The notes under the pieces: generated by a model
Databases searched by the model: none
Told to the model about the DNA's origin: nothing
The model's input: the letters and a program-made list of their open reading frames with translations, nothing else
Made by a program: the position numbers and the translations under genes
Part shown: piece by piece, positions 28,440 through 36,564 of the stretch
Layout: the number at the start of each line of letters is the position of its first letter
Position numbering within the stretch: the first letter of the stretch is position 1
Origin: Calidifontibacillus oryziterrae
GTDB lineage: Bacteria > Bacillota > Bacilli > Bacillales > Bacillaceae_J
NCBI RefSeq assembly: GCF_000331575.1
Contig: NZ_ANOK01000007.1
Location: 1 to 64,000, forward strand
Reading direction: 5' to 3'
Length of the DNA stretch: 64,000 nt

Positions 28440-29711
28440 ATGATTAGTTATGAGCAGAGAATTCTTTATAGTTTTTTATCATTAGGGATATTAATGGGTG
28501 TAATATTCCCTATATTTGCAAATCTATTTGTAGAAGTTCAAGATGGGAAAAGACTTTTATTTGCTATTAGTTGTATTTTCGCTGGATTATTTATGGGTAT
28601 TTTTAACTATTTAATTTATAAGTTTGTAATTAGTAGAGTGTTAGGGAAAATGAGAAAATTAGTTGCGCCTGTTTCAACTGGTGACTTGACAGTTTCAGTT
28701 AATATTCAATCAAAAGACGATATTGGATTGTTGGCATTAAGCTTTGAAAATGTCATTCAAAATCTCCGTAACTTGGTCAGAAAAATTCAGGAGGATTCAT
28801 TATACGTTGCTTCATCCTCTGACGAATTAAAGTCTACTATTAAAAATAGTAAGCATGCGCTTGAGCAAATCTTAGAAGCTACGAAAAAGATTGCTAGTAG
28901 TGAAGAGTTACAATTAGCAAGTGTTGAACAGGCATTAGATTTTTCAATTCAAAGTTCGAATAGCATGAATGAAGTATCGTAAACCATTAGCCAAGGTACG
29001 AAGCTTGCAGACGAAACAAGCAGTAAAGCTATTAATGGTACAAAAATTGTAAATGAAACAGAATTAAAAATGACCGAAGTCCAACATCAGGTTGAGAACA
29101 CTGCAAATGTTATTAAAAAATTCGAAGATCAAACAGCCCAAATAGGCAATGCTTTAAAAATTATTAATGAAATTGCTGAGCAAACAAATTTATTATCTTT
29201 AAACGCAGCGATTGAAGCTGTTAGAGCGGGCGAACATGGCAAAGGCTTTGCAGTAGTCGCAGAAGAAGTTAGAAAATTAGCACAACAATCTTCAATCGCA
29301 TCAGGTGAAATTGCTAAAATTGTAGAAGAAATTCAACTAGAATCAAAAAATGCTGTTTATTCTATGCATAATGGTACACTGGCTTTACATGAAGGAATAG
29401 TCAAATTTCATGAGACAGAATCTGTTTTTAATGAAATTACTGAAATGATTCAAAATGTAACTAGTCACTTTTATGACGTAGAATCGAAAATAAAGCATAT
29501 TAAAGATGGCTCGATTAACATGGAAAACATGATGAGAGAAATAGCGCAAAGTTCAAGGTTGAATTCTGATAACTCTCATAATATTGCAAATTCTGTGGCT
29601 GCATCTTCTGAGGAACAATTATCATCTATAAAGGATATAGAAAAATCAGCTGAGACACTATCAAGAGTATCGGTTGATCTACAAAACGTAACAAGTACTT
29701 TTAAGGTTTAA
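28440..29711 (+). pseudogene. methyl-accepting chemotaxis protein, one in-frame nonsense codon
   Basis: One continuous frame of 423 codons broken only by TAA at 28980-28982, where MNEVS-stop-TISQG suggests CAA changed to TAA. Two N-terminal membrane helices (~8-30, 38-62) with almost no extracellular sensor, a HAMP domain (~65-120), and a signalling domain with the hairpin tip [20 protein letters not shown] followed by [20 protein letters not shown], which lies after the stop. Truncation would remove the CheA-contact tip. It could still act if the stop is read through. No other damage is seen, so the loss is recent or a sequencing error. Confidence 0.85.
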
Positions 29712-29748
29712 GAACGGGTTGTTTGTTATTCTAATTTGGGGTGGTTAA

Positions 29749-29922
29749 ATGTTCTTAAAAAGAAAATTTATTCATTTGGTGGGCGAGTTTCAAAAAGACC
29801 ATAAAATCACAACAAAAAGACGATTAAACAAACGTTTAATTAACATGATCGAAAAACCAACTGCTAATTTTTCAGATAGTGGGCTGCTCTATCCACGACT
29901 AGGCTTGTTATTGTCGCAATAA
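29749..29922 (+). CDS. possible small basic protein
   Basis: 57-codon frame with GGGGTGG shortly before ATG: MFLKRKFIHLVGEFQKDHKI then TTKRRLNKRLINMIEKPTAN. The last 20 codons overlap the convergent phosphatase gene, suggesting truncation. No family recognised; it could be a chance ORF. Confidence 0.25.
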   Translation: MFLKRKFIHLVGEFQKDHKITTKRRLNKRLINMIEKPTANFSDSGLLYPRLGLLLSQ

Positions 29923-30367
29923 TTGCACTGCCAACAATATCAATGGGATAATGGTGCCCCACCCAAATACGTGAAAAACCGGTCAATACAGATAAAATCC
30001 ACATGAATGTTCCTAGTACACGTTCATAAATGAATATAGTTGTAGATATAGCGAAAGTCAGAAGCGTATGTTTACTAGGAAAGGTGGAATCCGTTTTTGA
30101 AGGTATGAGAATCCCAACGCGACTCTTTAAAAACGGGCGCGATTTATAATAAAATAGCTTTATTAGTGGATTGATAATTAAAGTAAGTCCAGCAGAAAGT
30201 ATTGCATATAAAGCTACCTTCTTATAAAACTTATTCCTTACCCACATAATAATTAGTACAAAGATAAATAAATAACGAATTTTATTTGAGAGTATAATCA
30301 TAAGAGAATCAATGAATGGAGTACGGCCGGAGAACTGGTTTAATATTTTAAAAAGTTTATCATTCAT
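29864..30367 (-). CDS. PAP2-family (BcrC-like) undecaprenyl pyrophosphatase
   Basis: 167 aa, about five membrane helices. The three PAP2 phosphatase motifs are KLFYYKSRP, the FPSKH loop and SRIWVGHHYPIDIVGS. The last is almost identical to BcrC. Members dephosphorylate undecaprenyl pyrophosphate outside the membrane, recycling the wall lipid carrier and giving bacitracin tolerance. Motif 2 has Lys where BcrC has Asp (PSDH). It lies near the BcrAB-like transporter, in the same orientation, but separated by the chemoreceptor gene. Confidence 0.85.
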   Translation of the reverse strand: MNDKLFKILNQFSGRTPFIDSLMIILSNKIRYLFIFVLIIMWVRNKFYKKVALYAILSAGLTLIINPLIKLFYYKSRPFLKSRVGILIPSKTDSTFPSKHTLLTFAISTTIFIYERVLGTFMWILSVLTGFSRIWVGHHYPIDIVGSAIIATITSLVVDRAAHYLKN

Positions 30368-30570
30368 ATAAATTACCCCTTGTTCTAAGATAATAAATAA
30401 AATACCCTTTTTAACAAAAAAATATGTAAAAGATGTCCCTTTGGGGTTTTTAGTTATAAAAATGAGCTAGCCGATATTAACTACCTCATTAGTATTGGTT
30501 AGTTTACCTAATGGATTAAGTTGGATACAATAAGGAGTAGATTGACAACTTGCTGGTGGAGGAATGTGCT

Positions 30571-30879
30571 ATGAAATGCAAAATTAATCGTAATGCCGCA
30601 AAAGTATTAAATGAAATGCTAAGTAATGCAGATGCAGAAGGGAAGATGATTCGCGTATATATCACATATATGCACGACGATCATGCCCATTATGATATCA
30701 AATTGGATGTGCCTGCTGAACATGATGAAGTTGTTCACACAGATAAAGGGATTGATGTGATTTTAGATAAACGTGAGGAATTTTTAGATGGTGTGTGGAT
30801 CAAATATTTTTATGTGCCTGAGGAAGGGTTTGAAATTACAAATCCTTCTAAAGAACCGCAAGGACATCATCATCATTAA
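30571..30879 (+). CDS. HesB/YneR-like protein with His tail
   Basis: 102 aa. The fold pattern (MKCKINRNAAKVLNEMLSN ... GIDVILDKREEFLDGVWIKY) matches HesB/IscA-like small proteins. The three conserved cysteines of true A-type Fe-S carriers are absent: only Cys3 is present, so cluster binding is doubtful. It ends GHHHH and has further His in the middle (HDDHAHYDI), suggesting metal binding. The Met at 30571 was chosen for the GGAGG 10 nt upstream. Confidence 0.7.
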   Translation: MKCKINRNAAKVLNEMLSNADAEGKMIRVYITYMHDDHAHYDIKLDVPAEHDEVVHTDKGIDVILDKREEFLDGVWIKYFYVPEEGFEITNPSKEPQGHHHH

Positions 30880-30902
30880 TATTGAAATGTACACTTTTTT
30901 AT

Positions 30903-30941
30903 TGCTATAGCGGACGGTATTAGGCCTGTTCGCTATATTTT
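30903..30941 (+). terminator. terminator after HesB-like gene
   Basis: TATAGCGgAC...GTTCGCTATA stem followed by TTTTTT. Confidence 0.7.
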
Positions 30942-31115
30942 TTAAGGACGTTACATTAACGTGGTATGATTTTACATAATTTCAATAATATAGATGTTGG
31001 CTTAGATTAAAGAATGTTTCTTAAGTGATTTTGTTAAGTGAAGTAGTTCTCTAACAATCAATTGTATATTTCTATTTAGCATGGAGGATATTACCTTAAA
31101 ATTGAGGTGAAGTGT

Positions 31116-31583
31116 ATGATAGTAGTGAGTTCTTGTTTGGCGGGTTTAAAAGTAAGATATAATGGTACGCATTGTTTACAAGATAAAATTAGTAAGCTGT
31201 TGGCAGAGAACAAAGCAATTACAGTTTGTCCAGAAGTACTCGGCGGTTTATCAATCCCTAGAGAACCAGCTGAAATTGTCGGCGGCGACGGAGATGCAGT
31301 CCTTGATGGCAAGGCTAAGGTTATTAATAAATTAGGTAAAGATGTGACGGAGGAATTTTTAAAAGGGGCTTATGCAACATTAAAAACAGTTAAAGAAGTT
31401 AATGCTACCGTAGTTGTACTAAAAGAATCCAGTCCATCCTGCGGAAGCACGAAGATTTATAATGGGGAGTTCAACGGAATGAAAGTGGCTGGCAATGGCG
31501 TCACAGCAGCTTTGATGAAAAGAAATGGGATCAAAGTTCTTTCTGAAGAAAGCTTTGCTAATAACTTGGATTACGAAAGGTGA
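31116..31583 (+). CDS. DUF523 (YbbK-like) protein
   Basis: 155 aa of the DUF523 family. The signature cysteines are present: VVSSCLAGLKVRYNG at the start, VCPEVLGGLSIPREPAEI and LKESSPSCGSTKIYNGEFNG. These suggest a metal or Fe-S site; the function is unknown. GAGGTG lies 6 nt upstream of the ATG. In B. subtilis the homologue ybbK is beside sigW, whereas here it stands alone. Confidence 0.88.
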   Translation: MIVVSSCLAGLKVRYNGTHCLQDKISKLLAENKAITVCPEVLGGLSIPREPAEIVGGDGDAVLDGKAKVINKLGKDVTEEFLKGAYATLKTVKEVNATVVVLKESSPSCGSTKIYNGEFNGMKVAGNGVTAALMKRNGIKVLSEESFANNLDYER

Positions 31584-31598
31584 TTAAATGGGTTTTTA

Positions 31599-31982
31599 TT
31601 GGGTTGGTTTATTTTTTTATTTTTGATTGTTGTTGTGATCCTGTTAGATGTAAGGGGACTATCAAAAAAGTCATGGAAAACACTAATAATTAGTGGGATA
31701 TTATTAGTGCTTCCATCGTTGTACTTTTTTGGCCCAGAAAATGGTTTGTATTGTACCACAAAATTTGTCAATTCTCTTAGGATTAAGCCAGCCTGCTTTA
31801 CGCCGAGTTATATGGGTATTCCAGCAAAACTCGTGGGTAAATCCCTGAGTTATATGGGTATTCCACCCAAATTCGTGGGTAAAGCACCGAGTTATATGGG
31901 TATTCCACCCAAACTCGTGGGTAAACCGCCGAGTTATATGGTACTCCACCCAAACTCGTGGGTAAATTGCCGAGTTATATGA
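31599..31982 (+). CDS. small membrane protein running into a 42-bp minisatellite
   Basis: Frame of 127 codons opened by TTG. The first ~60 residues look like two membrane helices (FIFLFLIVVVILLDVRGLSK ... TLIISGILLVLPSLYFFGPE). A better start, ATG at 31588 with AAAGGTG upstream, is out of frame by one base across a T-run at 31609-31617, so the gene may be frameshifted. From ~31805 the frame consists only of the repeat SYMGIPPKLVGKAP, and a lost base in the fourth unit shifts it. The native protein probably ended before the repeat. Function unknown. Confidence 0.4.
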   Translation: MGWFIFLFLIVVVILLDVRGLSKKSWKTLIISGILLVLPSLYFFGPENGLYCTTKFVNSLRIKPACFTPSYMGIPAKLVGKSLSYMGIPPKFVGKAPSYMGIPPKLVGKPPSYMVLHPNSWVNCRVI

Positions 31983-31999
31983 GTGTTCTACCAAAACTA
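31805..31999. repeat. 42-bp tandem repeat (minisatellite)
   Basis: About 4.6 units beginning GAGTTATATGGGTATTCCAC. Units 1-3 are 42 bp, unit 4 is 41 bp, and the last is partial. Differences between units are few. The unit equals 14 codons, so both strands stay open by chance. Confidence 0.9.
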
Positions 32000-32003
32000 A
32001 GTT

Positions 32004-33578
32004 TTATTGTTGATCTAGCTCACGCTTTTCTTTTAGTAGCTTCTGAAATTCCATCTCTAACTCCTCAGACGGCTCAATGCTAAGCCGGCTTAATACTTCA
32101 GAAATTTTTGTTTCTAATAAAAGTCGTTGGTCTTCTTTAGAATCACGTTTTTCTTGCGGCTCAAACCGCTTAAAATCCGCATATGTTCCATTAAAAATGG
32201 TAATTTCATTGTTATCAAACGATAATATACGAGTGGCAATATTTTCGACAAAACGGCGATCATGACTGACAAAGATAACCGTACCTTCGTACTCCTGCAG
32301 CAGAGATTCCAACGCTTCAACTGCTTCAATATCGAGAAAGTTCGTTGGTTCGTCTAAGATTAACGTATTAATATCACTCACAAATAGTTTAGCTAAAGCG
32401 ACTTTGACACGCTCACCTCCACTTAAAACCTTCACTTGTTTATAAACGTCGTCTCTGAAAAAATGTAATCTTGCTAGGACAATTCGAATAAACGTTTCTG
32501 TTTGTTTCGAAGTGGAGCTGACATTTTTTAATATTGATTTTTCGCTATTTAAAATAGTTAAGTTTTGGCTAAAATAACCGATTTTCATTGTTGGAGAAAT
32601 CGTGATCCCTTTGTCATGATTGATCATTTTTTTCGCGAGTGTCGTTTTTCCACAGCCATTTGACCCAATAATTGCAAGTTTATCACCACCGCGGACGTGA
32701 AAGCTTATCGGTTTCCAGAGAATGCGGTTACCAATTTCCCCAGACATATCTGTTATGCGTAGAATAATCCGATTTTTAAAAGCCTCTTCATTTGGTAAAT
32801 TCATTTTTACAGGTGTTACATCTTTCACTTTTTCAACCTTTTCGAGTTTTTCCAATCTCGTTTCAATTGCTTTCGCAGCTTTGTTAAGCTTTTTTTGTTT
32901 TTTGGCAAAGTATGGTTTGGCACCTGTAATTTTTGCTTCTGAAGGGCTTACCTTTTTCGGTGCTTTTGTAGCTCGCGCAGCTTTCTTCTCTTTTAACTTA
33001 AGTGCTTCCTCCAACTGACTTTTCTTTTTCTCGTATTTTTCATAAGCCATTTCGTGTTGACGATGAGCAAGTTCTTTTTGTTCCATATAATCGGAATAGT
33101 TCCCTTTATATTCTTTAATGTGCGCTTCGTCAATTTCCCAAATTGTCGTACAAAGTGCATCGAGAAATGCTCGGTCATGGGAGACTATAACGAAAGCGCC
33201 TTGCCAGTTCTTTAGTTTTTTTTCGAGCCATTCAATATGGTTCGTGTCAAGGTTAGTTGTAGGTTCATCGGCAAATAAAATGGCCGGGTTTTTGGCAAGA
33301 GATTTAGTAATATAATCTTGTGTGACCTCACCGCCACTTCTTGTCGTTGTGTCCATTTGTTTTAGCTGTGGTAAAAGCTCACAGATTGCATGTGTTGCAA
33401 CAGTTCCGCTGTCAGGAGCTTGTGCTTTAGCCAAGATGTTTAATAATGTTGTTTTACCGCTACCGTTTTTGCCAACTAAACCAATGCGATCACTTTTGTG
33501 GATTTGTAATTGCTCAACGTCAATTAATAAACGATCGTTTACAAAATGCTTAATATGATTTGCTTCTAGTAATTTCAT
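32004..33578 (-). CDS. ABC-F ribosome-protection protein (Vga/Msr/VmlR type)
   Basis: 524 aa with two ATPase domains and no membrane segments. Domain 1: Walker A GLVGKNGSGKTTL, signature RSGGEVTQ, Walker B ILFADEPTTNLD, SHDRAFL. A long Lys-rich interdomain linker (~190-270) reaches the ribosomal exit-site/P-site region in this family. Domain 2: IGSNGCGKTTL, LSGGERVKVALA, LILDEPTNFLD, SHDRRFV. Such proteins expel pleuromutilins, lincosamides, streptogramin A or macrolides from the ribosome; the exact spectrum cannot be read from sequence. The ATG at 33578 has GGGGAT upstream. Expression appears governed by the attenuator at 33612-33848. Confidence 0.9.
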   Translation of the reverse strand: MKLLEANHIKHFVNDRLLIDVEQLQIHKSDRIGLVGKNGSGKTTLLNILAKAQAPDSGTVATHAICELLPQLKQMDTTTRSGGEVTQDYITKSLAKNPAILFADEPTTNLDTNHIEWLEKKLKNWQGAFVIVSHDRAFLDALCTTIWEIDEAHIKEYKGNYSDYMEQKELAHRQHEMAYEKYEKKKSQLEEALKLKEKKAARATKAPKKVSPSEAKITGAKPYFAKKQKKLNKAAKAIETRLEKLEKVEKVKDVTPVKMNLPNEEAFKNRIILRITDMSGEIGNRILWKPISFHVRGGDKLAIIGSNGCGKTTLAKKMINHDKGITISPTMKIGYFSQNLTILNSEKSILKNVSSTSKQTETFIRIVLARLHFFRDDVYKQVKVLSGGERVKVALAKLFVSDINTLILDEPTNFLDIEAVEALESLLQEYEGTVIFVSHDRRFVENIATRILSFDNNEITIFNGTYADFKRFEPQEKRDSKEDQRLLLETKISEVLSRLSIEPSEELEMEFQKLLKEKRELDQQ

Positions 33579-33611
33579 AAAATCATCCCCATTTTCATCA
33601 TGTGCTAGGGA

Positions 33612-33848
33612 CAAAAAATGCCCCCTATCTACATTCAGAATAGGAGGCAATAGGTGCACGCACGCCAAAAGAGACTACTCTCTTTTTGGGTCCAGTTACA
33701 TGGATGTCCAATCCTATTCTGAAAACTTCAATTGAAAGATACACGTGAAAGCAACACGAAAAGTGCAGAGAAATCTTCTGCTGTTCCAAATGTTTCTTCA
33801 ATTGATTGTCTCGAAAAATAGGATTAGAACTTCATGTAATTGGGTCAC
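33612..33848 (-). promoter_or_regulatory. attenuator leader of ABC-F gene with tiny ORF
   Basis: Four RNA segments on the minus strand. Segment 1 AAUCCUAUU (33825-33817) pairs with segment 2 AAUAGGAUU (33718-33710). Segment 2 can instead pair, as CAGAAUAGG (33721-33713), with segment 3 CCUAUUCUG (33644-33636). Segment 3 forms the terminator GCCUCCUAU/AUAGGGGGC (33648-33640 with 33628-33620) followed by a U-run (33618-33612). A three-codon ORF MKF-stop (33835-33824) with GAAAGGGTG upstream has its stop inside segment 1. A ribosome halted there would free segment 2, form 2:3 and prevent termination. Confidence 0.75.
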
Positions 33849-33996
33849 CCTTTCGTTTTTTTGTTACTTTAACAATAAAATATTACAATAATGATGTCAA
33901 TGATTGCCTAGCTATAAGGAGAAGCCAAGGTCGTTCTGAACGCTCTCATTAAAAAGGCATTTGTGGTCTCGGGTTATTAATGAATAGTTATTCGGT

Positions 33997-34149
33997 TCAC
34001 ATTAAAACGGTTGGAACTGGGTTCATCAAATCCAATTGCCCGTTTGCTAATTCATAACGGTTTCCATCATCATTAGCTGCATAGTCATCATATGTAAGAC
34101 CATGTTCTTTAATGTTGAGCTTTGATTGATCTTGTTTTTCTTCGCTCAT
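33997..34149 (-). pseudogene. N-terminal fragment of Uma2-family endonuclease
   Basis: 50 codons with a good ribosome site (GGAGGGAT). The reading NIKEHGLTYDDYAANDDGNR then YELANGQLDLMNPVP resembles the start of Uma2/DUF820 proteins (typically YDDYAAxDDGxRYELxxG). The ~140 C-terminal residues with the catalytic PD-(D/E)xK core are absent; a stop follows VPTVLM. A truncated relic. Confidence 0.6.
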
Positions 34150-34337
34150 CAGAGATCCCTCCGAGTTTTTCCTTAATTTCAGTATAGCACATCCTTTTAT
34201 GCTTATTAGCGGCAACAATACTTCGGTTTTTTATTCCGTTAATAGCCTTGTTCTCATTGGTGGTGTTTTCCTTTTTATAATGCTCCTTGGTTTTTAATCG
34301 TTAGCTATTATTAAAATCGTGGCAGGCGGAAAGATGT

Positions 34338-34871
34338 TTATTTTACAAGTATTTTTACGTCATTGTTATATTTTTCTAATAGACTATCCATATGATCGTT
34401 GAGATTTTTCGTAAATTCCTCTACGTTTTCTTTGGATGGGGTTCCAAATTTTTTCTCGATATATTGATTCATATATTCGGCTTTAATACTAGTCTCTTTA
34501 AGGAAGAAGTCATAATACTCCTCTAGTGTCATATCCAAATAATCGGCTTGTCTTTCAAAGAATTTGCGATTTTCTTCAGGCTGACTTTCGAGCGAAAACA
34601 GTTGTATTAAAGATTCAATATCTGCATCGTCGACGACAATCCCCATTTCGGTCGCTTCATAAATGACAAGCTCTTGTTGTACATAACCTTTAACAAATTG
34701 CTTCATTTCCTCGTCCTTTACACCATATATAGACCGAATATCTTTAACCGTGATTTCTTTCCCTTTTACAACCGCGACAACATCTGCATCGTTATACTTC
34801 GAGTTGGCAGTACAAGCAACAGTAAAAGCTACAAATGTCATTAAAAGAATAAACAAAAAGATTTTTTTCAT
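34338..34871 (-). CDS. SurA_N-like lipoprotein
   Basis: 177 aa. Signal peptide MKKIFLFILLMTFVAFTVAC with lipobox FTVAC, so it is likely membrane-anchored outside the cell. The body resembles the SurA/PrsA N-terminal chaperone segment: VVAVVKGKEITVKDIRSIYG, then LVIYEATEMGIVVDDADIES. No parvulin (PPIase) domain follows. It might assist folding of exported proteins or be a truncated relative of PrsA. Stands alone. Confidence 0.75.
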   Translation of the reverse strand: MKKIFLFILLMTFVAFTVACTANSKYNDADVVAVVKGKEITVKDIRSIYGVKDEEMKQFVKGYVQQELVIYEATEMGIVVDDADIESLIQLFSLESQPEENRKFFERQADYLDMTLEEYYDFFLKETSIKAEYMNQYIEKKFGTPSKENVEEFTKNLNDHMDSLLEKYNNDVKILVK

Positions 34872-35061
34872 TCAATATCATCCTTGTATACTTGAATTTC
34901 TCATGACCACATTCGCGAGGTTTCTGCTAGGGTACTAGATTTCGTTGCTGCACTACTACCTAATAATACCATTTTTTTCAAACGCATAATAGCAAGGCTT
35001 CGAAGGATATTAAATAATATCGCAATCGCAATGTTAAATGTATACGGCGATCCTAATTGAA
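34872..35061. other. intergenic, possible decayed gene
   Basis: Promoter region of the lipoprotein gene. On the minus strand at ~34940-35045 an open frame (FNIAIAILFNILRSLAIMRL KKMVLLG) looks protein-like but has no start or family, so it may be a relic. Confidence 0.35.
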
Positions 35062-35187
35062 TGTTGATTGTGAAGGCGGCGGCTCCTAAGGGTTAAGCAA
35101 GCGAACCGAGATCCTAGACTGAGCATAGCGAGGGAATCGGCTCGGTGCTTGCCCGAGGAAAGCGTCCGCCTGGAACGAAAATCAACA
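35062..35187. repeat. MITE-like palindromic dispersed repeat
   Basis: 126 bp with inverted ends TGTTGATT...AATCAACA and inner GGCGG/CCGCC. It is GC-rich inside an AT-rich gap and contains GAAAGCGTCCGCCTGGAACG, a sequence I recognise as recurring in intergenic regions of many Bacillaceae genomes. Internal parts (AAGCACCGAGCC/ GGTGCTTGCC) can also form a hairpin. No transposase. Confidence 0.75.
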
Positions 35188-35240
35188 ATATAATTTAACT
35201 GCAATGATAATATAAAACAGCAATGAGGAGTGTATTCAGA

Positions 35241-36476
35241 GTGAGTAGGATTATTATGTTCGTTATTATATTAACAATGATTTTCCCACTAAATATATTA
35301 GCAGCAGGAGAAAGTGCGGATGTTAAAGCTAGCTTCATAAGGGATAGAAATTTATGGGTGTTTATAAATGGGAAAGAACAGCAAATCACAAATTCAGGTA
35401 ACATATATAACAAACCAAAATGGTCCCATGATGGAATGTGGATATTGTACCAAGTTGAAGTTCCTTCAGAGCTACAAAAGGGTGAATTACAGGTTGAAAT
35501 ATGGGCTTATGAGCTTGAAAGCGGGAAAAAAAAGAAAATATACTATGATGGCTACTCACCAACATGGGCACCAAATGAAAATATTATTGCGTTTAACGAT
35601 GCAGGAATATTGGACATTTCCGATTTCAAACGATTTTATAATATCGCAACGGGTGTCCACGGGTATACTTGGTTGCCGGATGGAAGTGGTTTTTTGCTAT
35701 CATCATCAGGAGACTTGAAACCGGATGGTTGGTCAAGTGCGATCCTTTATAAAAAGAAGGTAAATAAAAATTATGAGGATATTGTTTTATTTGGTGGAGT
35801 GGAACACTTCTTTACTCTCCCTAGGGAGGTTGGCTTAAACGATAATAAAGTAATTTCGGTTTATGCTGATCATTTTGCTTTTTCACCTAGCAACAGATGG
35901 ATTTCCTTTATTGTTTCACCGACAGCATCGTGGTCAATGGACAGCAATATGCTTTGTGTGATAGCAAGTAACGGCAAAAATTTCACAGTGTTAGATGAGG
36001 TTATTTTTGGTGTGGGAGAGCCAAAATGGGCTCCAACAAAAGACACGATTGCCTTTATTGCTGGTGGTGGCCGGATTGTCCTTGGTTTTAAAAATAAGGA
36101 TTTGAAGGTGCAGGAAATGCCGGCATCAGGAACGTATACACCTGAGAATTACGCAGACCTTGACTTCGATTGGGTATCTGACCAAGCGATTGTGACTTCA
36201 AGAATTGAGGAACGAGAGTGGTCGAATGATTTCAGTGAGCATCCGTTACCGACTCTTTATTCTATTAATATTGATGATAATAAACAAATGCAAATTACAA
36301 AACCACCCGGAGGGTACGGAGATTACAATCCACGTTATGTAAAGTCTCTGGGACAACTTGTCTGGTTAAGAGGAACATCAATTTCCAATGAAGATAGGGT
36401 CGTTTGGAAGGCTAACCGTGATGGCTCTAATGCAGAGGAATGGATTAAAAATGTTGACCAGATTGAATTTTATTAA
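35241..36476 (+). CDS. secreted TolB-like beta-propeller protein
   Basis: 411 aa with a signal peptide (IIMFVIILTMIFPLNILAAG). The mature part shows repeated propeller blades with the TolB-like motif: PKWSHDGMWILYQ, SPTWAPNENIIAF, GYTWLPDGSGFLL, FAFSPSNRWISFI, EPKWAPTKDTIAFI. GTG at 35241 was chosen since AGGAG lies 10 nt upstream; an ATG at 35223 overlaps that site. The role is unknown; similar Bacillus proteins are extracellular. Monocistronic. Confidence 0.8.
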   Translation: MSRIIMFVIILTMIFPLNILAAGESADVKASFIRDRNLWVFINGKEQQITNSGNIYNKPKWSHDGMWILYQVEVPSELQKGELQVEIWAYELESGKKKKIYYDGYSPTWAPNENIIAFNDAGILDISDFKRFYNIATGVHGYTWLPDGSGFLLSSSGDLKPDGWSSAILYKKKVNKNYEDIVLFGGVEHFFTLPREVGLNDNKVISVYADHFAFSPSNRWISFIVSPTASWSMDSNMLCVIASNGKNFTVLDEVIFGVGEPKWAPTKDTIAFIAGGGRIVLGFKNKDLKVQEMPASGTYTPENYADLDFDWVSDQAIVTSRIEEREWSNDFSEHPLPTLYSINIDDNKQMQITKPPGGYGDYNPRYVKSLGQLVWLRGTSISNEDRVVWKANRDGSNAEEWIKNVDQIEFY

Positions 36477-36480
36477 AAGG

Positions 36481-36525
36481 ACTCCAGCCCTAGTATGTAT
36501 GGGGCTGGAGTCCGTATTTGTTTTT
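36481..36525 (+). terminator. terminator after beta-propeller gene
   Basis: ACTCCAGCCC...GGGCTGGAGT stem followed by TTTGTTTTTTT. Confidence 0.85.
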
Positions 36526-36564
36526 TTATGGTTATAATTTTATTATTTTGAACCTGGCAGTAAT

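Noticed and set aside
31704-31994. Minus-strand repeat protein in the 42-bp array
   Set aside because: The frame is open only because the unit length is a multiple of three; no ribosome site was found.
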